Part shown: positions 8,113 to 17,240 of the stretch, piece by piece | How positions within the stretch are numbered: position 1 is the stretch's first letter | Layout of the letters: each line of letters starts with the position of its first letter | Assembly: GCA_017304945.1 (NCBI GenBank) | Contig: JAFKLG010000089.1 | Span: 1 to 47,738 of the forward strand | Length of the DNA: 47,738 nt | DNA from: Rhodospirillales bacterium | GTDB lineage: Bacteria > Pseudomonadota > Alphaproteobacteria > Acetobacterales > Acetobacteraceae | Direction: 5' to 3' | The notes under the pieces: generated by a model | What the model saw: the letters and a program-made list of their open reading frames with translations, nothing else | Told to the model about the DNA's origin: nothing | Databases searched by the model: none | Program-made: the position numbers and the translations under genes

Positions 8113-8727
8113 ATGTCGGTTCCGTATTTCAGCCAGTGGGAGTCGCGCGACCTCACGCCCACCGTGCTGGCCGAGGGCGAGGCGGCGCTGCGCCGCGATC
8201 CGCGCTGGACGGAGTCGGGCGCGGCCGATCTCGACGAATACGCCACCTGGGCGATGCATTGCTGCGGCATGGCCTGCCTCAAGATGGTGCTCGCCGCTCG
8301 CAGCGGGCGCATCGTCCCGATCCTCGCCCTCGCCCGCGGCTGCACCGAGGCCGGCGGCTACGTCGTCGATCCGGCGACCGGCGGCATCCGGGGCCTGATC
8401 TACGCCCCGTTCGTGCCCTGGGTGCGGCGGGAATTCGGCCTCGAAGCCGCCGTCGTCACCGACGTCACCGCCGCCGACCTGCCCGGCATCCTGCAGACCC
8501 AGGCGTTCTTCATCGCCTCCGTCCATCACGGCATCCGCTGGCCGGAACAGGACCCGCCATACCGGGGCGGCCATCTCGTGCTGGTGACGCGCGCCGACGC
8601 GCAGGGCGTGACCTTCCACAACCCGTCCGGCCACACGCCCGCGACGCAGGCGGACGCACACCTACCGCTCGACGATTTCGCGCGCTTCTTCGCCGGTCGC
8701 GGCATCAGCATCGCGCCGGCAGGCTGA
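8113..8727 (+). CDS. Peptidase C39-like (papain-fold) protein
   Basis: Predicted 204-residue protein with the C39-like cysteine-protease fold. HCCGMACLKMVLAA places the candidate nucleophile at C51. GGHLVLVTRAD supplies the histidine (H154) and TFHNPSG the Asn (N170) expected to complete the triad. The oxyanion glutamine usually found a few residues before the cysteine is not obvious. There is no signal peptide and no ABC-transporter domain, so it is not a bacteriocin exporter. The start at 8113 follows the chrA stop by 7 bp, suggesting translational coupling. The target is unknown; it could be a transglutaminase-like hydrolase or an inactive peptide-binding homologue. Confidence 0.7.
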   Translation: MSVPYFSQWESRDLTPTVLAEGEAALRRDPRWTESGAADLDEYATWAMHCCGMACLKMVLAARSGRIVPILALARGCTEAGGYVVDPATGGIRGLIYAPFVPWVRREFGLEAAVVTDVTAADLPGILQTQAFFIASVHHGIRWPEQDPPYRGGHLVLVTRADAQGVTFHNPSGHTPATQADAHLPLDDFARFFAGRGISIAPAG

Positions 8728-8833
8728 CACGCACCTCTCCACCGCCCGCACGCCGTCCAGCCCGACCCAATCCGCTTTCCCCCGCCGCGCCGCGTCGCCT
8801 ACCCTTCCCGTTTCGATGCAGGGATGTCAGGGC

Positions 8834-9850
8834 ATGCGACGATTGCTTCTCGGACTTGGATGGCTGCTGGCCAGCGGCCTCGTCTCGGCGCAGGCCGCGA
8901 CGCTCGACACGGTGCGCGCCCGCGGCGCGGTGAGCTGCGGCGTGAATGTCGGCCTGGGCGGCTTTTCCATGCCCGACAGCCAGGGTGTCTGGCGCGGCCT
9001 CGACGTCGATGTCTGCCGCGCGGTCGCCGCCGCCGTATTCGGCGATGCGACCAAGGTCAAATACGTCCCGACCACCGGCACCAGCCGCTTCACCGCGCTG
9101 CAATCGGGCGAAATCGACATCCTGTCGCGCAACACCACGCTCACCTTCGTCCGCGACGCCACGATCGGGCTGCGCATGGTCGGCGTGAACTTCTACGACG
9201 GACAGGGTTTCCTGGTGCGCAAGAGCGCCAACGTGCACAGCCTGAAGGACCTGGCCGGCGGCACGATCTGCATGCTGCAGGGCTCCACGCACGAGATGAA
9301 CCTGGCCGACTGGATGAAGCAGCACGACACCGAGTTCCACGTCGTGCTGCTCGACACCACCGACGTGCTGATCAAGGTGCTGCTGTCCGGTCGCTGCGAC
9401 GCCGCCTCCTCCGACAGCTCCAACCTCGCCTCGATCCGCGGCGCCGGCGTGCCAAATCCCGACGAGTTCGAGATTCTTCCCGACCGCATCAGCAAGGAGC
9501 CGCTGGGGCCGATGGTCCGTCGCGGCGACGACCAGTGGCTCGACATCGTGCGCTGGACCATGCTCGCCATGGTCGAGGCCGAGGAAACCGGCGTCACCTC
9601 CGCCAACGCCGAGCAGATGGCGGCGAGCAGCACCAATCCGACCGTGCAGCGGCTGTTGGGCAAGAGCGGGGAGTTCGGCCAGCTGATCGGGCTCGACAAC
9701 GGCTGGACGCTGGCGGTGATCAAGCAGGTCGGCAACTACGGCGAGAGCTACGAGCGCAATGTCGGCATGGCGAGTTCGCTGAAGCTGCCGCGCGGCATCA
9801 ACGACCTGTGGACCCGGGGTGGGCTGATGTACGCCTTCCCGTTCCGCTGA
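8834..9850 (+). CDS. Amino-acid ABC transporter periplasmic binding protein (AapJ-like)
   Basis: Predicted 338-residue periplasmic solute-binding protein of the general L-amino-acid (AapJ/BztA) type. A signal peptide (MRRLLLGLGWLLASGLVSAQA) precedes ARGAVSCGVNVGLGGFS, WRGLDVDVCRAVAAAVFGD and TTGTSRFTALQSGEIDILSR, all typical of the family, and it ends with the characteristic LWTRGGLMYAFPFR. The start is set at 8834, with AGGGA about 10 nt upstream. The usual aapQMP permease and ATPase genes do not follow; an MFS gene does. It may serve a transporter encoded elsewhere or act as an orphan receptor, possibly for the chemoreceptor two genes downstream (speculative). Confidence 0.88.
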   Translation: MRRLLLGLGWLLASGLVSAQAATLDTVRARGAVSCGVNVGLGGFSMPDSQGVWRGLDVDVCRAVAAAVFGDATKVKYVPTTGTSRFTALQSGEIDILSRNTTLTFVRDATIGLRMVGVNFYDGQGFLVRKSANVHSLKDLAGGTICMLQGSTHEMNLADWMKQHDTEFHVVLLDTTDVLIKVLLSGRCDAASSDSSNLASIRGAGVPNPDEFEILPDRISKEPLGPMVRRGDDQWLDIVRWTMLAMVEAEETGVTSANAEQMAASSTNPTVQRLLGKSGEFGQLIGLDNGWTLAVIKQVGNYGESYERNVGMASSLKLPRGINDLWTRGGLMYAFPFR

Positions 9851-9859
9851 ACCGTCGTC

Positions 9860-9888
9860 GGCCGGCGCGCCGCGCGCGTTTGCCGGCC
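9860..9888. terminator. Possible hairpin after the binding-protein gene
   Basis: GGCCGGC (9860-9866) can pair with GCCGGCC (9882-9888) across a 15-nt loop, 9 nt after the stop codon. No clear T run follows, so termination is uncertain. Confidence 0.35.
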
Positions 9889-9914
9889 GGCCGCTTTCCT
9901 GCCATGCAGGACGG

Positions 9915-11234
9915 ATGGAAGCGTCCCCAGAACGTGCGGCCGAACCGCCGCCGCGGCCTCGCGCCCGCCTGCCGGCGCTGCTCGCCCCGTTCGCCGTCCG
10001 CAGCTTCCGCTTCCAGTTCCCCGCCGACCTGCTGACCTCCTGGGGCGTCGAGATGGAGACGCTGATCCTCGGCTGGTACATCCTGGCCGAGACCGGATCG
10101 GTGCTGCTGCTCACCCTGTTCGGCGCGCTGCAGTATCTGGGCACGCTGATCGCGCCGGTGTTCGGCCTCGCCGGCGACCGGGTCGGGCATCGCCGCGTGC
10201 TGTCCGGGATGCGCGCGCTGTTCGCGCTGCTCGCCGCCACCATCGCCGTGCTCGCGCTCACCGGCATCCTGCGGCCGCTCCATGTGCTGGGCATCGCCGC
10301 GATCGCCGGCCTCGTGCGTCCCTCCGACCTCGCGATGCGCAACGCGCTGGTTGCCGAGACCATGCCGCCCGACCGCCTGATGGCGACCATGGGCGTCGCG
10401 CGCACCACCTCCGATTCCGCCCGCACGCTGGGCTCGCTGGCGGGCGCCGGCCTGTTCGTGGCGATCGGCCTCGGCCACGCCTATCTCGCGATCACCATGT
10501 TCTACGCACTCGGCTTCGCGCTCACCCTGGGGGTGGGCGGCGGACGCGGCTTCGCCCAGGCGGACGCGCCGCGCGCCGTCCTGCGCGACCTGCGCGAGGG
10601 GCTCGAGGCGGTCTGGCAGACACCGGCCGCACTCGCCGCCATGCTGCTCGCTTTCCTGGTGAACCTGACCGCCTTCCCGCTCACGATCGGCTTGCTCCCC
10701 TACGTTGCCCGCGAGGTCTACGGCATCGGCCAGACCGGGCTCGGCACGCTGGTGGCGAGCTTCGCCCTCGGCGCGCTGATCGGCTCCATCGCGATCAGCA
10801 TCATGGGCCCGCGGCTGCGGCCTGCCCGCATGATGCTGGTGTTCGCCTTCGCCTGGTACGCGATGCTGCTGGGCTTCGTCGTCATGCCGGCGCCGACCGG
10901 CGGCCGGGTGATGCTGCTGCTGGCCGGCATGGCACAGAGCTTCAGCATGGTGCCGATGTCGGTGATGCTGCTGCACGGCGCCGGCGCGCGCTTCCGCGGC
11001 CGCGTCATGGGCGTGCGCATGCTCGCGATCTACGGGCTGCCGATCGGCCTGATGGCGGCTGGCGCGCTGATCGACCGGATCGGCTTCGTCGCGACCGCGA
11101 GCGGATACTGCATCGTCGGGCTCGCGCTCACCGCCGCCATCGCGCTGCGCTGGAGCGCGGCGCTGTGGCCCACCGACGCGGCCGCCAATCTACGCTGGAT
11201 GTCGGGATCGGCCGGATCCGCCGCGACGCGTTGA
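9915..11234 (+). CDS. MFS transporter (EntS-type exporter family)
   Basis: Predicted 439-residue major facilitator protein of the MFS_3/EntS-like type, with about twelve hydrophobic helices. The loop motif GLAGDRVGHRRVL (residues ~85-97) is the family signature between helices 2 and 3, and RTTSDSARTLGSLAGAGLF lies in the mid-section. A ~30-residue Pro/Arg-rich cytoplasmic N-terminus precedes the first helix. The start at 9915 has AGGA a few bases upstream. The substrate cannot be inferred; relatives export siderophores and drugs. It follows the binding-protein gene by 64 bp with a possible hairpin between, so it is probably its own unit. Confidence 0.85.
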   Translation: MEASPERAAEPPPRPRARLPALLAPFAVRSFRFQFPADLLTSWGVEMETLILGWYILAETGSVLLLTLFGALQYLGTLIAPVFGLAGDRVGHRRVLSGMRALFALLAATIAVLALTGILRPLHVLGIAAIAGLVRPSDLAMRNALVAETMPPDRLMATMGVARTTSDSARTLGSLAGAGLFVAIGLGHAYLAITMFYALGFALTLGVGGGRGFAQADAPRAVLRDLREGLEAVWQTPAALAAMLLAFLVNLTAFPLTIGLLPYVAREVYGIGQTGLGTLVASFALGALIGSIAISIMGPRLRPARMMLVFAFAWYAMLLGFVVMPAPTGGRVMLLLAGMAQSFSMVPMSVMLLHGAGARFRGRVMGVRMLAIYGLPIGLMAAGALIDRIGFVATASGYCIVGLALTAAIALRWSAALWPTDAAANLRWMSGSAGSAATR

Positions 11235-11309
11235 CCATGCCGCGTTAACCATCCGGTGACACCGCGCCTCTTAGAGTGCCGGCAGGGCTTGTGCCCGCGC
11301 GAGGCACCG

Positions 11310-13490
11310 ATGAAATTCCGCTCCATCCAGACCGAGATCGCCAGCCTGTCCGCTCTCTGCATGGTCGGCGCAACCGTGCTGCTGCTCGGTTTCAGCACCT
11401 TGTTCAGCGTGCAGACCGGGCGCTTCGTCACCGCGGAAACCGGAACGCTGCTGGAGGCGGATGCCAAGCAGATCCTGCAGAACGTCGCCGCGCGTGAAGC
11501 CAACACGATCCGCTCGGAGCTGGAGCGTGCGTTCGACGCGGCCCGCACCATGGCGCGCACGTTCGAGTCGATTGCCGTGGATCCGGCGCAGGGCGGGGTT
11601 CCGCCCGCGCAGCGGCGGGCCCTCCTGAACAGCATCCTCCACAACGTCCTGGAGCAAAATCCGAGCTTCAATGGGACGTATAGTGCGTGGGAGCCGGACG
11701 CGGTGGACGGGGCCGACCATGCCTTCGCCGGACGCACCGAGACGGGCACGGATACGACGGGCCGCTTCCTTTCCTACTGGACGCGGGACGACAAGGGTCA
11801 TGTCGCGCTGCAGCCGCTGGTGGAATACGACAGCGCCGAACGTCATCCGAACGGCGTGGTGAAGGGCGGCTGGTATTTGGGCCCGCGCGCCGGCAACGGT
11901 GAGAGCATCCTCGATCCGCTGCCGTATATCGTGCAGGGCAAGAACGTGTACCTGGCCACGATGTCGGTCCCCATCATGGTCGGCGGAAAGTTCCTCGGCG
12001 TCGCCGGGGCCGATTTCGACCTCGATTCCGTGCAGAAGCTCGCGGAACGGGTCGCGCAAGGCGTCTACGACGGCAAGAGCAAGGTCACGATCGTCAGCAA
12101 CATGGGGCTGGTCGTCGCGTCGAATGAGCGGCCGGATCTGGTCGGGCAGCGGTTCGACGTTCTCGATCCGCATGCGGAAGAGGATCTGGCGCGCATCAAG
12201 GCCGGCCAGGCCTGGGTCACGGTGAACCGGGCTGCCGACGAGATCCAGGTGCTCTCGCCGATCGCGATCGGGCGCACCAAGACTCCCTGGTCGGTGCTCG
12301 TTTCCGTGCCGCGCTCGGTTGCGTTGGCGCAGGCCGACCGGCTTGGACACACGCTCGGGGAGCGGCGCGAGAGAGACGTGCTTCTGATGATGATGATCGG
12401 CCTGGCCGTGGCCGGCATCGGCATCGCCGCGACCTGGTTCGTCGCCCGCCGGATCGCCCTGCCGCTCCGCGCCAGCGCCAGCTTCGCTGCCGGCATCGCG
12501 GCGGGTCGCCGGGATCAGGTGCTGAAGGTCTCGACCGTCGACGAGACCGGCCAGCTCGCGGAGGCGCTGCGCAAGATGGCCGCCGAACTCGCCGCCGGGG
12601 AGGCGCGCCGCGTGGCCCTCGAAGCCGAGGCCGCGGAGGCGCGCAAGTCCATGCTGCGCAAGATCGCCGGCGATTTCGAAGCCTCGGTCGGCGACATGAT
12701 CGGCCTCGTCTCGACCCGCGCGACCGAATTGCAGGGCACCGCGCGGACCATGGTCGGCTCCGCCGACGAGAGCACGGCGCGCGCCGGCGAGGTGTCGTCC
12801 GCCGCGGTGGAGGCGAGCGCCAGCGCGCAGACGGTGGCCGCATCCGCCGAGGAACTCTCGTCCTCGATCGAGGAGATCGGCCGCCAGGTCACGCAGACCA
12901 CCCGCATCACCGAGAAGGCGGTGGAGGCGGCGCATCGCACCGACTCGATCGTCCGCGCGCTGGCGGTGAACGCCGAACAGATCGGTCAGGTGGTGGAACT
13001 GATCACCGGGATCGCCGGCCAGACCAACCTGCTGGCGCTCAACGCCACGATCGAGGCGGCGCGCGCGGGTGACGCGGGCAAGGGGTTCGCGGTCGTCGCG
13101 TCCGAGGTGAAGAACCTGGCGAGCCAGACCGGCAAGGCGACCGAGGAGATCGGCACCCAGATCACCCGCATCCAGGCGGCGACCAAGGAGGCTGTCGACG
13201 CCATCCAGGGCATCACCGGCACGATCGAGGAGGTGAGCACCATCGCGACCACGATCGCCTCGGCGGTCGAGGAACAAGGCGCCGCCACCAACGAGATCGC
13301 GCGCAACATCCAGCAGACCGCGCAGGCAGCGCAGCAGGTCACCGCCAATATCGAGCAGGTCAGCCGCACCGCGTCGGAGACCGGGTCGGCGGCGAACCAT
13401 GTGATGGCGGCCGCCGATGGGATGGCCGAAAATGCGACCAGGCTGCGCAGCGAGGTGACACGGCTCGTCGAGAGCATCCGCGCGGCCTGA
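11310..13490 (+). CDS. Methyl-accepting chemotaxis protein with dCache sensor
   Basis: Predicted 726-residue transmembrane chemoreceptor. TM1 is near residues 10-32. A periplasmic double-Cache domain spans about 35-345, with the characteristic [30 protein letters not shown] and [13 protein letters not shown]2 is near 357-377 and is followed by a HAMP region ([12 protein letters not shown]). The cytoplasmic signalling hairpin carries [17 protein letters not shown] from residue 571 and [15 protein letters not shown] after it. The C-terminus (ESIRAA) has no NWETF-type CheR tether. The start at 11310 has GAGG 9 nt upstream. dCache receptors commonly bind amino acids, amines or carboxylates; the ligand here is unknown. 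No che genes are in the window. Confidence 0.93.
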   Translation: MKFRSIQTEIASLSALCMVGATVLLLGFSTLFSVQTGRFVTAETGTLLEADAKQILQNVAAREANTIRSELERAFDAARTMARTFESIAVDPAQGGVPPAQRRALLNSILHNVLEQNPSFNGTYSAWEPDAVDGADHAFAGRTETGTDTTGRFLSYWTRDDKGHVALQPLVEYDSAERHPNGVVKGGWYLGPRAGNGESILDPLPYIVQGKNVYLATMSVPIMVGGKFLGVAGADFDLDSVQKLAERVAQGVYDGKSKVTIVSNMGLVVASNERPDLVGQRFDVLDPHAEEDLARIKAGQAWVTVNRAADEIQVLSPIAIGRTKTPWSVLVSVPRSVALAQADRLGHTLGERRERDVLLMMMIGLAVAGIGIAATWFVARRIALPLRASASFAAGIAAGRRDQVLKVSTVDETGQLAEALRKMAAELAAGEARRVALEAEAAEARKSMLRKIAGDFEASVGDMIGLVSTRATELQGTARTMVGSADESTARAGEVSSAAVEASASAQTVAASAEELSSSIEEIGRQVTQTTRITEKAVEAAHRTDSIVRALAVNAEQIGQVVELITGIAGQTNLLALNATIEAARAGDAGKGFAVVASEVKNLASQTGKATEEIGTQITRIQAATKEAVDAIQGITGTIEEVSTIATTIASAVEEQGAATNEIARNIQQTAQAAQQVTANIEQVSRTASETGSAANHVMAAADGMAENATRLRSEVTRLVESIRAA

Positions 13491-13501
13491 GCCGTTCCGG
13501 C

Positions 13502-13537
13502 CGGGGGTGGCAGGCATTCGCCCGCTTGCCGCCCCCG
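13502..13537 (+). terminator. Hairpin after chemoreceptor gene
   Basis: The segments 13502-13515 and 13524-13537 can form a 14-bp stem with two G-U pairs around an 8-nt loop, 12 nt beyond the chemoreceptor stop codon. No strong U run follows, so it could be a terminator or an mRNA-stabilising hairpin. Confidence 0.45.
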
Positions 13538-13599
13538 CGCGTCTTGGCAGCGACGCCGCTTTCGGCGCACGATCCAGCCTCCCGGTCCGGAGCCGCGCC

Positions 13600-14373
13600 A
13601 TGCCCGCCATCGTCCAGTCCCTCTCCTCGTCCGACGCCGAACAGGAGGAGTGGCGCCTGCGCTGCGACATGGCCGCCGTCTTCCGCGTCGCCGCCCGGCT
13701 CGGGTGGAACGAGCAGATCGGCAACCACAACTCGCTGATGCTGCCGACGGCGCGGCCGGATGCGAAGCCGACCTTCCTGATCAACCCGCGCGGCTACCTG
13801 TTCCAGGAACTCACCGCGAGCTCGCTCATCGTCTGCGATCTCGACGGCAACGTGCTGCGCGGCAAGGGGGAACTCCGCAAGGTCGCGTTCCACATCCACT
13901 GCCGGATCCACCTGCAGAACCCGGCCGCCACCTGCATCATCCACGTGCACCCGCAATACCTGACCGCGCTCTCGCTGCTCGAGCAGCCGGAGCTCGCGCT
14001 CGCGCACCACAACAACCTGCTGCTGAACGACCGCGTGGCCATCGACCAGCACGGCGACGCCCCCGCCGACAGCCATCAGGAAGGCGACCGCCTCGCCGCG
14101 GCGCTGGGCAACAAGAGCACGCTGATCATGGGCGGCCACGGCGTCACCGTGGCCGGCCCGACCGTGCATGACGCCTTCGACGAGTGCTACATCGCCGAAC
14201 GCACCGCGATGTATCAGGTGACCGCCTTGTCCACCGGCCAGCGGCTCCGCACCCTGCCCGAGGCCGGACGTCGCCGCTGGAACGGGCCCTGGGGCGAGAA
14301 GCTCGATGCCCGCCTGCACCTGGACGCATGGCGCCGGATCCTGGACCGCGAGGAGCCCGACTACGCGCGCTGA
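13600..14373 (+). CDS. Class II aldolase/adducin family protein
   Basis: Predicted 257-residue zinc-dependent class II aldolase/adducin fold protein (FucA/AraD relatives). WNEQIGNHNSLML corresponds to the substrate-phosphate loop. IIHVHPQYLTALS supplies the HxH metal pair near residues 112-114, and IMGGHGVTVAG supplies the third histidine, so the site looks complete. Non-sugar members decarboxylate or epimerise small hydroxyacids, so the reaction cannot be specified. The start at 13600 (MPAIVQSLSS) is chosen because the upstream in-frame sequence is low-complexity. It is convergent with the transporter operon at 14526-16382. Confidence 0.85.
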   Translation: MPAIVQSLSSSDAEQEEWRLRCDMAAVFRVAARLGWNEQIGNHNSLMLPTARPDAKPTFLINPRGYLFQELTASSLIVCDLDGNVLRGKGELRKVAFHIHCRIHLQNPAATCIIHVHPQYLTALSLLEQPELALAHHNNLLLNDRVAIDQHGDAPADSHQEGDRLAAALGNKSTLIMGGHGVTVAGPTVHDAFDECYIAERTAMYQVTALSTGQRLRTLPEAGRRRWNGPWGEKLDARLHLDAWRRILDREEPDYAR

Positions 14374-14525
14374 CGCGGCACCGCGCGCCCCCACCCCAGT
14401 GAGCCGACGCGGCCACCCCCGCACACGCCCTCACGAACGTTGCAACGGAGGCGCCTCGCGCACGCCCGCGCCAACGTCCCGACGCAGACGCGCGCCCACG
14501 CGCCCCTCCGCCCCATTCCGCCGCA

Positions 14526-16382
14526 TCACCGCACGATCTGCGTAACCCTCGCCTCCGCGACCGCTGGCGGCGGAACCAGCGTCGGAATGGCGTCGATCAG
14601 CGCGCGCGTATACGGATCGTGCGGCCGTTCGAACACCTCCGCGGGATCGCCGGCCTCCACGATCCGCCCGTGCCGCATGATCGCCACGCGGTGGGCAACG
14701 TGACGCACGACACCGAGGTCGTGTGACACGAAGAGGTAGGCGGTGCCGTGCCGCGCCTGCAGCGCGATCAGCTCGTTCAGGATCGAGGCCTGCACCGAGA
14801 TGTCGAGCGCCGAGGTCGGCTCGTCGCAGATCACCAGGCGCGGGTTGCCGGCAAACGCCCGCGCGATACCGATGCGCTGCTTCTCCCCGCCCGACATCTC
14901 GCGCGGAAAGCGCCCCAGATAGCGCTCGCCCAGATTGACCATCTCCAGCAGGTCCACGACCCGGCGCCGCACCGCGTCGCCACGCAGGTCCGTGTAGAGC
15001 TGCACCGGCCGGCTCAGCAGTTGCTTCACGGTCCAATGCGGGTTCAGCGCCCCGTCCGGATTTTGGAAGATGAACTGGACATCGCGCTGCTGCAGCCGGC
15101 TGCGGCGTCCGACCTGCGCGGCCAGCCTCGTCTCCTCCAGCCGGACGTAGCCCTCGTCCGGGACGATCAATCCCGCCACGCAGCGTGCCAGGGTGGATTT
15201 CCCCGAACCGCTCTCGCCCACCACCGCCAGCGTCTGCCCCGGTGGAATCTCCAGCGTCACGTCATGCACGGCTCGGACCGGTGCCGCACGCCGCAGCCAG
15301 GATCGGCGCCCGAACCGCTTCTCGAGCCCCACCGCCTCCAGCAGCGGGGCGCCGGCCCCCAGGCTGGCCTTGCCATGCGCGATCAGCGGCGGCGGCGGCA
15401 GCAGCGCCTCGGCCTCGTCGCGGTAGTGACAGCGGCTCCCGTGGCTCGCCTCTCGCCCGCTCGCCGGCAGCAACGCGGGCATCACGTCGCCGCAGAGATC
15501 CGTCGCGATCTCGCATCGCGCCGCGAACACGCAGCCCGGCGGCGGGTCCTGCAGATCGGGCAACCGGCCCGGGATGCTCGCCAGCCGGTGCGCCGCCCCG
15601 CCCGGCTGCGGCATCGCCCGCATCAGCCCGATCGTGTAGGGATGGCGGGGCGCATGCAGCACCTCCACCGTGCGCCCTTCCTCGACCAGCTGCCCGGCGT
15701 AGAGCACCCCCACCCGATCGCAGACCTGCGCGATCACCCCCATGTTGTGGCTGATGAACAGGACCGAGACGCCGGTCTCGCGCCGCAGCTCGCGCACCAG
15801 CTCCAGGATCACCGCCTCCGTGGTGACGTCCAGGCCGGTGGTCGGCTCGTCCATGATCAGCAGCTTCGGGTCGCAGGCCAGCGCCATCGCGATCACCACG
15901 CGTTGCTGCTGCCCGCCCGAGAGCTGGTGCGCGTAGCGTTGCGCGATGTCGGACGGAGTGGGCAGGTGCACGCGCTCGAACAGCTCCACCGCGCGCGCCG
16001 CCGCGGCCGCCCGATCTGCGCCGCGATGCAGCCGGACCGCCTCCGCCACCTGCTCGCCCACCCGCATCGACGGGTTCAGCGCACTCATCGGGTCCTGGTA
16101 GACCATCGCCGCGACCCGGCCGCGCACCTGCGTCAGCGCCGCCTCGGGCAGCCGCATCACGTCCTGGCCGGCCAGCCAGACCTGCCCATCCGCATGCCCT
16201 CCACGGAGATAGCGCATGATGGTGAAGGCGATCGTGCTTTTCCCCGACCCACTCTCGCCGATCAGCCCATAGGCCTCGCCGGGCGCGATCTGGAACGATA
16301 CGTCGCGCACTGCGCGCAGCGGATGCGCCGATGGGCCGTAGTTGATGCACAGCGACCGCACGTTGAGCGTCGGGCCGGTCAC
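14526..16382 (-). CDS. Fused dual ATP-binding subunit of peptide-type ABC importer (DppD-DppF)
   Basis: Predicted 618-residue cytoplasmic ATPase in which the two usual dipeptide/oligopeptide ATPases are joined, as in GsiA. Domain 1 has Walker A GESGSGKST (42-50), signature LSGGQQQR (154-161) and Walker B LLIMDEP (174-180). It ends with the CxxxxxC segment GCVFAARCEIATDLC of oligopeptide ATPases. Domain 2 has GESGSGKST (389-397), MSGGEKQR and LVICDEPTSALD. Both sites look competent. Its start overlaps the upstream permease stop by 4 bp (ATGA), so it is translationally coupled. Last gene of the operon beginning at 21204. Confidence 0.93.
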   Translation of the reverse strand: MTGPTLNVRSLCINYGPSAHPLRAVRDVSFQIAPGEAYGLIGESGSGKSTIAFTIMRYLRGGHADGQVWLAGQDVMRLPEAALTQVRGRVAAMVYQDPMSALNPSMRVGEQVAEAVRLHRGADRAAAAARAVELFERVHLPTPSDIAQRYAHQLSGGQQQRVVIAMALACDPKLLIMDEPTTGLDVTTEAVILELVRELRRETGVSVLFISHNMGVIAQVCDRVGVLYAGQLVEEGRTVEVLHAPRHPYTIGLMRAMPQPGGAAHRLASIPGRLPDLQDPPPGCVFAARCEIATDLCGDVMPALLPASGREASHGSRCHYRDEAEALLPPPPLIAHGKASLGAGAPLLEAVGLEKRFGRRSWLRRAAPVRAVHDVTLEIPPGQTLAVVGESGSGKSTLARCVAGLIVPDEGYVRLEETRLAAQVGRRSRLQQRDVQFIFQNPDGALNPHWTVKQLLSRPVQLYTDLRGDAVRRRVVDLLEMVNLGERYLGRFPREMSGGEKQRIGIARAFAGNPRLVICDEPTSALDISVQASILNELIALQARHGTAYLFVSHDLGVVRHVAHRVAIMRHGRIVEAGDPAEVFERPHDPYTRALIDAIPTLVPPPAVAEARVTQIVR

Positions 16383-17236
16383 CGTCCCGCCTCCGCGCCG
16401 GGCAGCGCGAAGACGCGCCGCAGCCGCTCGCCGACCAGCACGGCGCCGATCGAGACGCAGGCGATCGCGGCGCAGGGGAACAGCACCAGCCAGGGCGCGA
16501 TCTCGATCAGCGGCTGCCCGTCCTTGACCATCAACCCCCAGGCCGGTGTCGGTGGCGCCACGCCGACGCCGAGATAGGCGAGGGACGCGGCCAGCAGGAT
16601 CGCCGCCGTCACGCGCAGGGAGAAATCCACGATCACCAGCGCCAGCACGTTGGGCAGGAGCTCACGGAAGATGATGAAGTGCGGCGACTCCCCGCGGGAA
16701 CGCGCCGCATCGACGAACTCGCGCCGCGCCAGGTCGACCACCATGCTGCGCACCAGGCGCGCGGACCGGGGCCAGAACACCAGCGCGATGGCGCCGATGA
16801 TGTTGATGGGCCCGGGGCCCAGCATCACCACCACCAGCATCGCCAGCACCAGGCCGGGAAACGACATCAGCGCGTCCATCGCCCGCATCGTCACCTCGTC
16901 CGTGGCACCGGACAGGTACCCCGAGACCAGCCCGGTGACGGCGCCCAGCATCACCCCCATCGCCGCGGCCGCGAGGGCGAGCAGCAGCGTCGGGCGCGCG
17001 CCGGACAGCACGCGGCTGAACACGTCCCGCCCGAATTCGTCGGTGCCGAACGGGAACGCGAGCGAGGGCGGCTGCAGCGCATGCAGCGGGTCCAGGGCCA
17101 CCGCGTCATGCGGCGACACGGCCGCGCCGAAGGCGATCAGCCCGGCCACCGCCAAGACGAACGCGATGAACGGCACATCGGCGGCGCGAAGACGCGGTCG
17201 GCGCCGCGCGCGCGGCAGCGAGGCGACGCTCGCCAC
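16379..17236 (-). CDS. Peptide-type ABC importer permease (DppC-like)
   Basis: Predicted 285-residue inner membrane permease of the DppC/OppC family. A basic cytoplasmic tail (RARRRPRLR) precedes the first helix. FGTDEFGRDVFSRVLSGAR is the highly conserved DppC N-terminal motif, and AARSRGESPHFIIFRELLPN is the EAA-type loop that docks on the ATPase. It appears to start at a GTG (17236), 4 bp after the partner permease stop. Together with the DppB-like subunit it should form the channel. Confidence 0.92.
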   Translation of the reverse strand: MASVASLPRARRRPRLRAADVPFIAFVLAVAGLIAFGAAVSPHDAVALDPLHALQPPSLAFPFGTDEFGRDVFSRVLSGARPTLLLALAAAAMGVMLGAVTGLVSGYLSGATDEVTMRAMDALMSFPGLVLAMLVVVMLGPGPINIIGAIALVFWPRSARLVRSMVVDLARREFVDAARSRGESPHFIIFRELLPNVLALVIVDFSLRVTAAILLAASLAYLGVGVAPPTPAWGLMVKDGQPLIEIAPWLVLFPCAAIACVSIGAVLVGERLRRVFALPGAEAGR

Positions 17237-17240
17237 CCTC

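Noticed and set aside
11271..13784. 837-codon open frame on the minus strand opposite the chemoreceptor
   Set aside because: Mirrors the chemoreceptor coding sequence; composition is typical of antisense frames in this genome.
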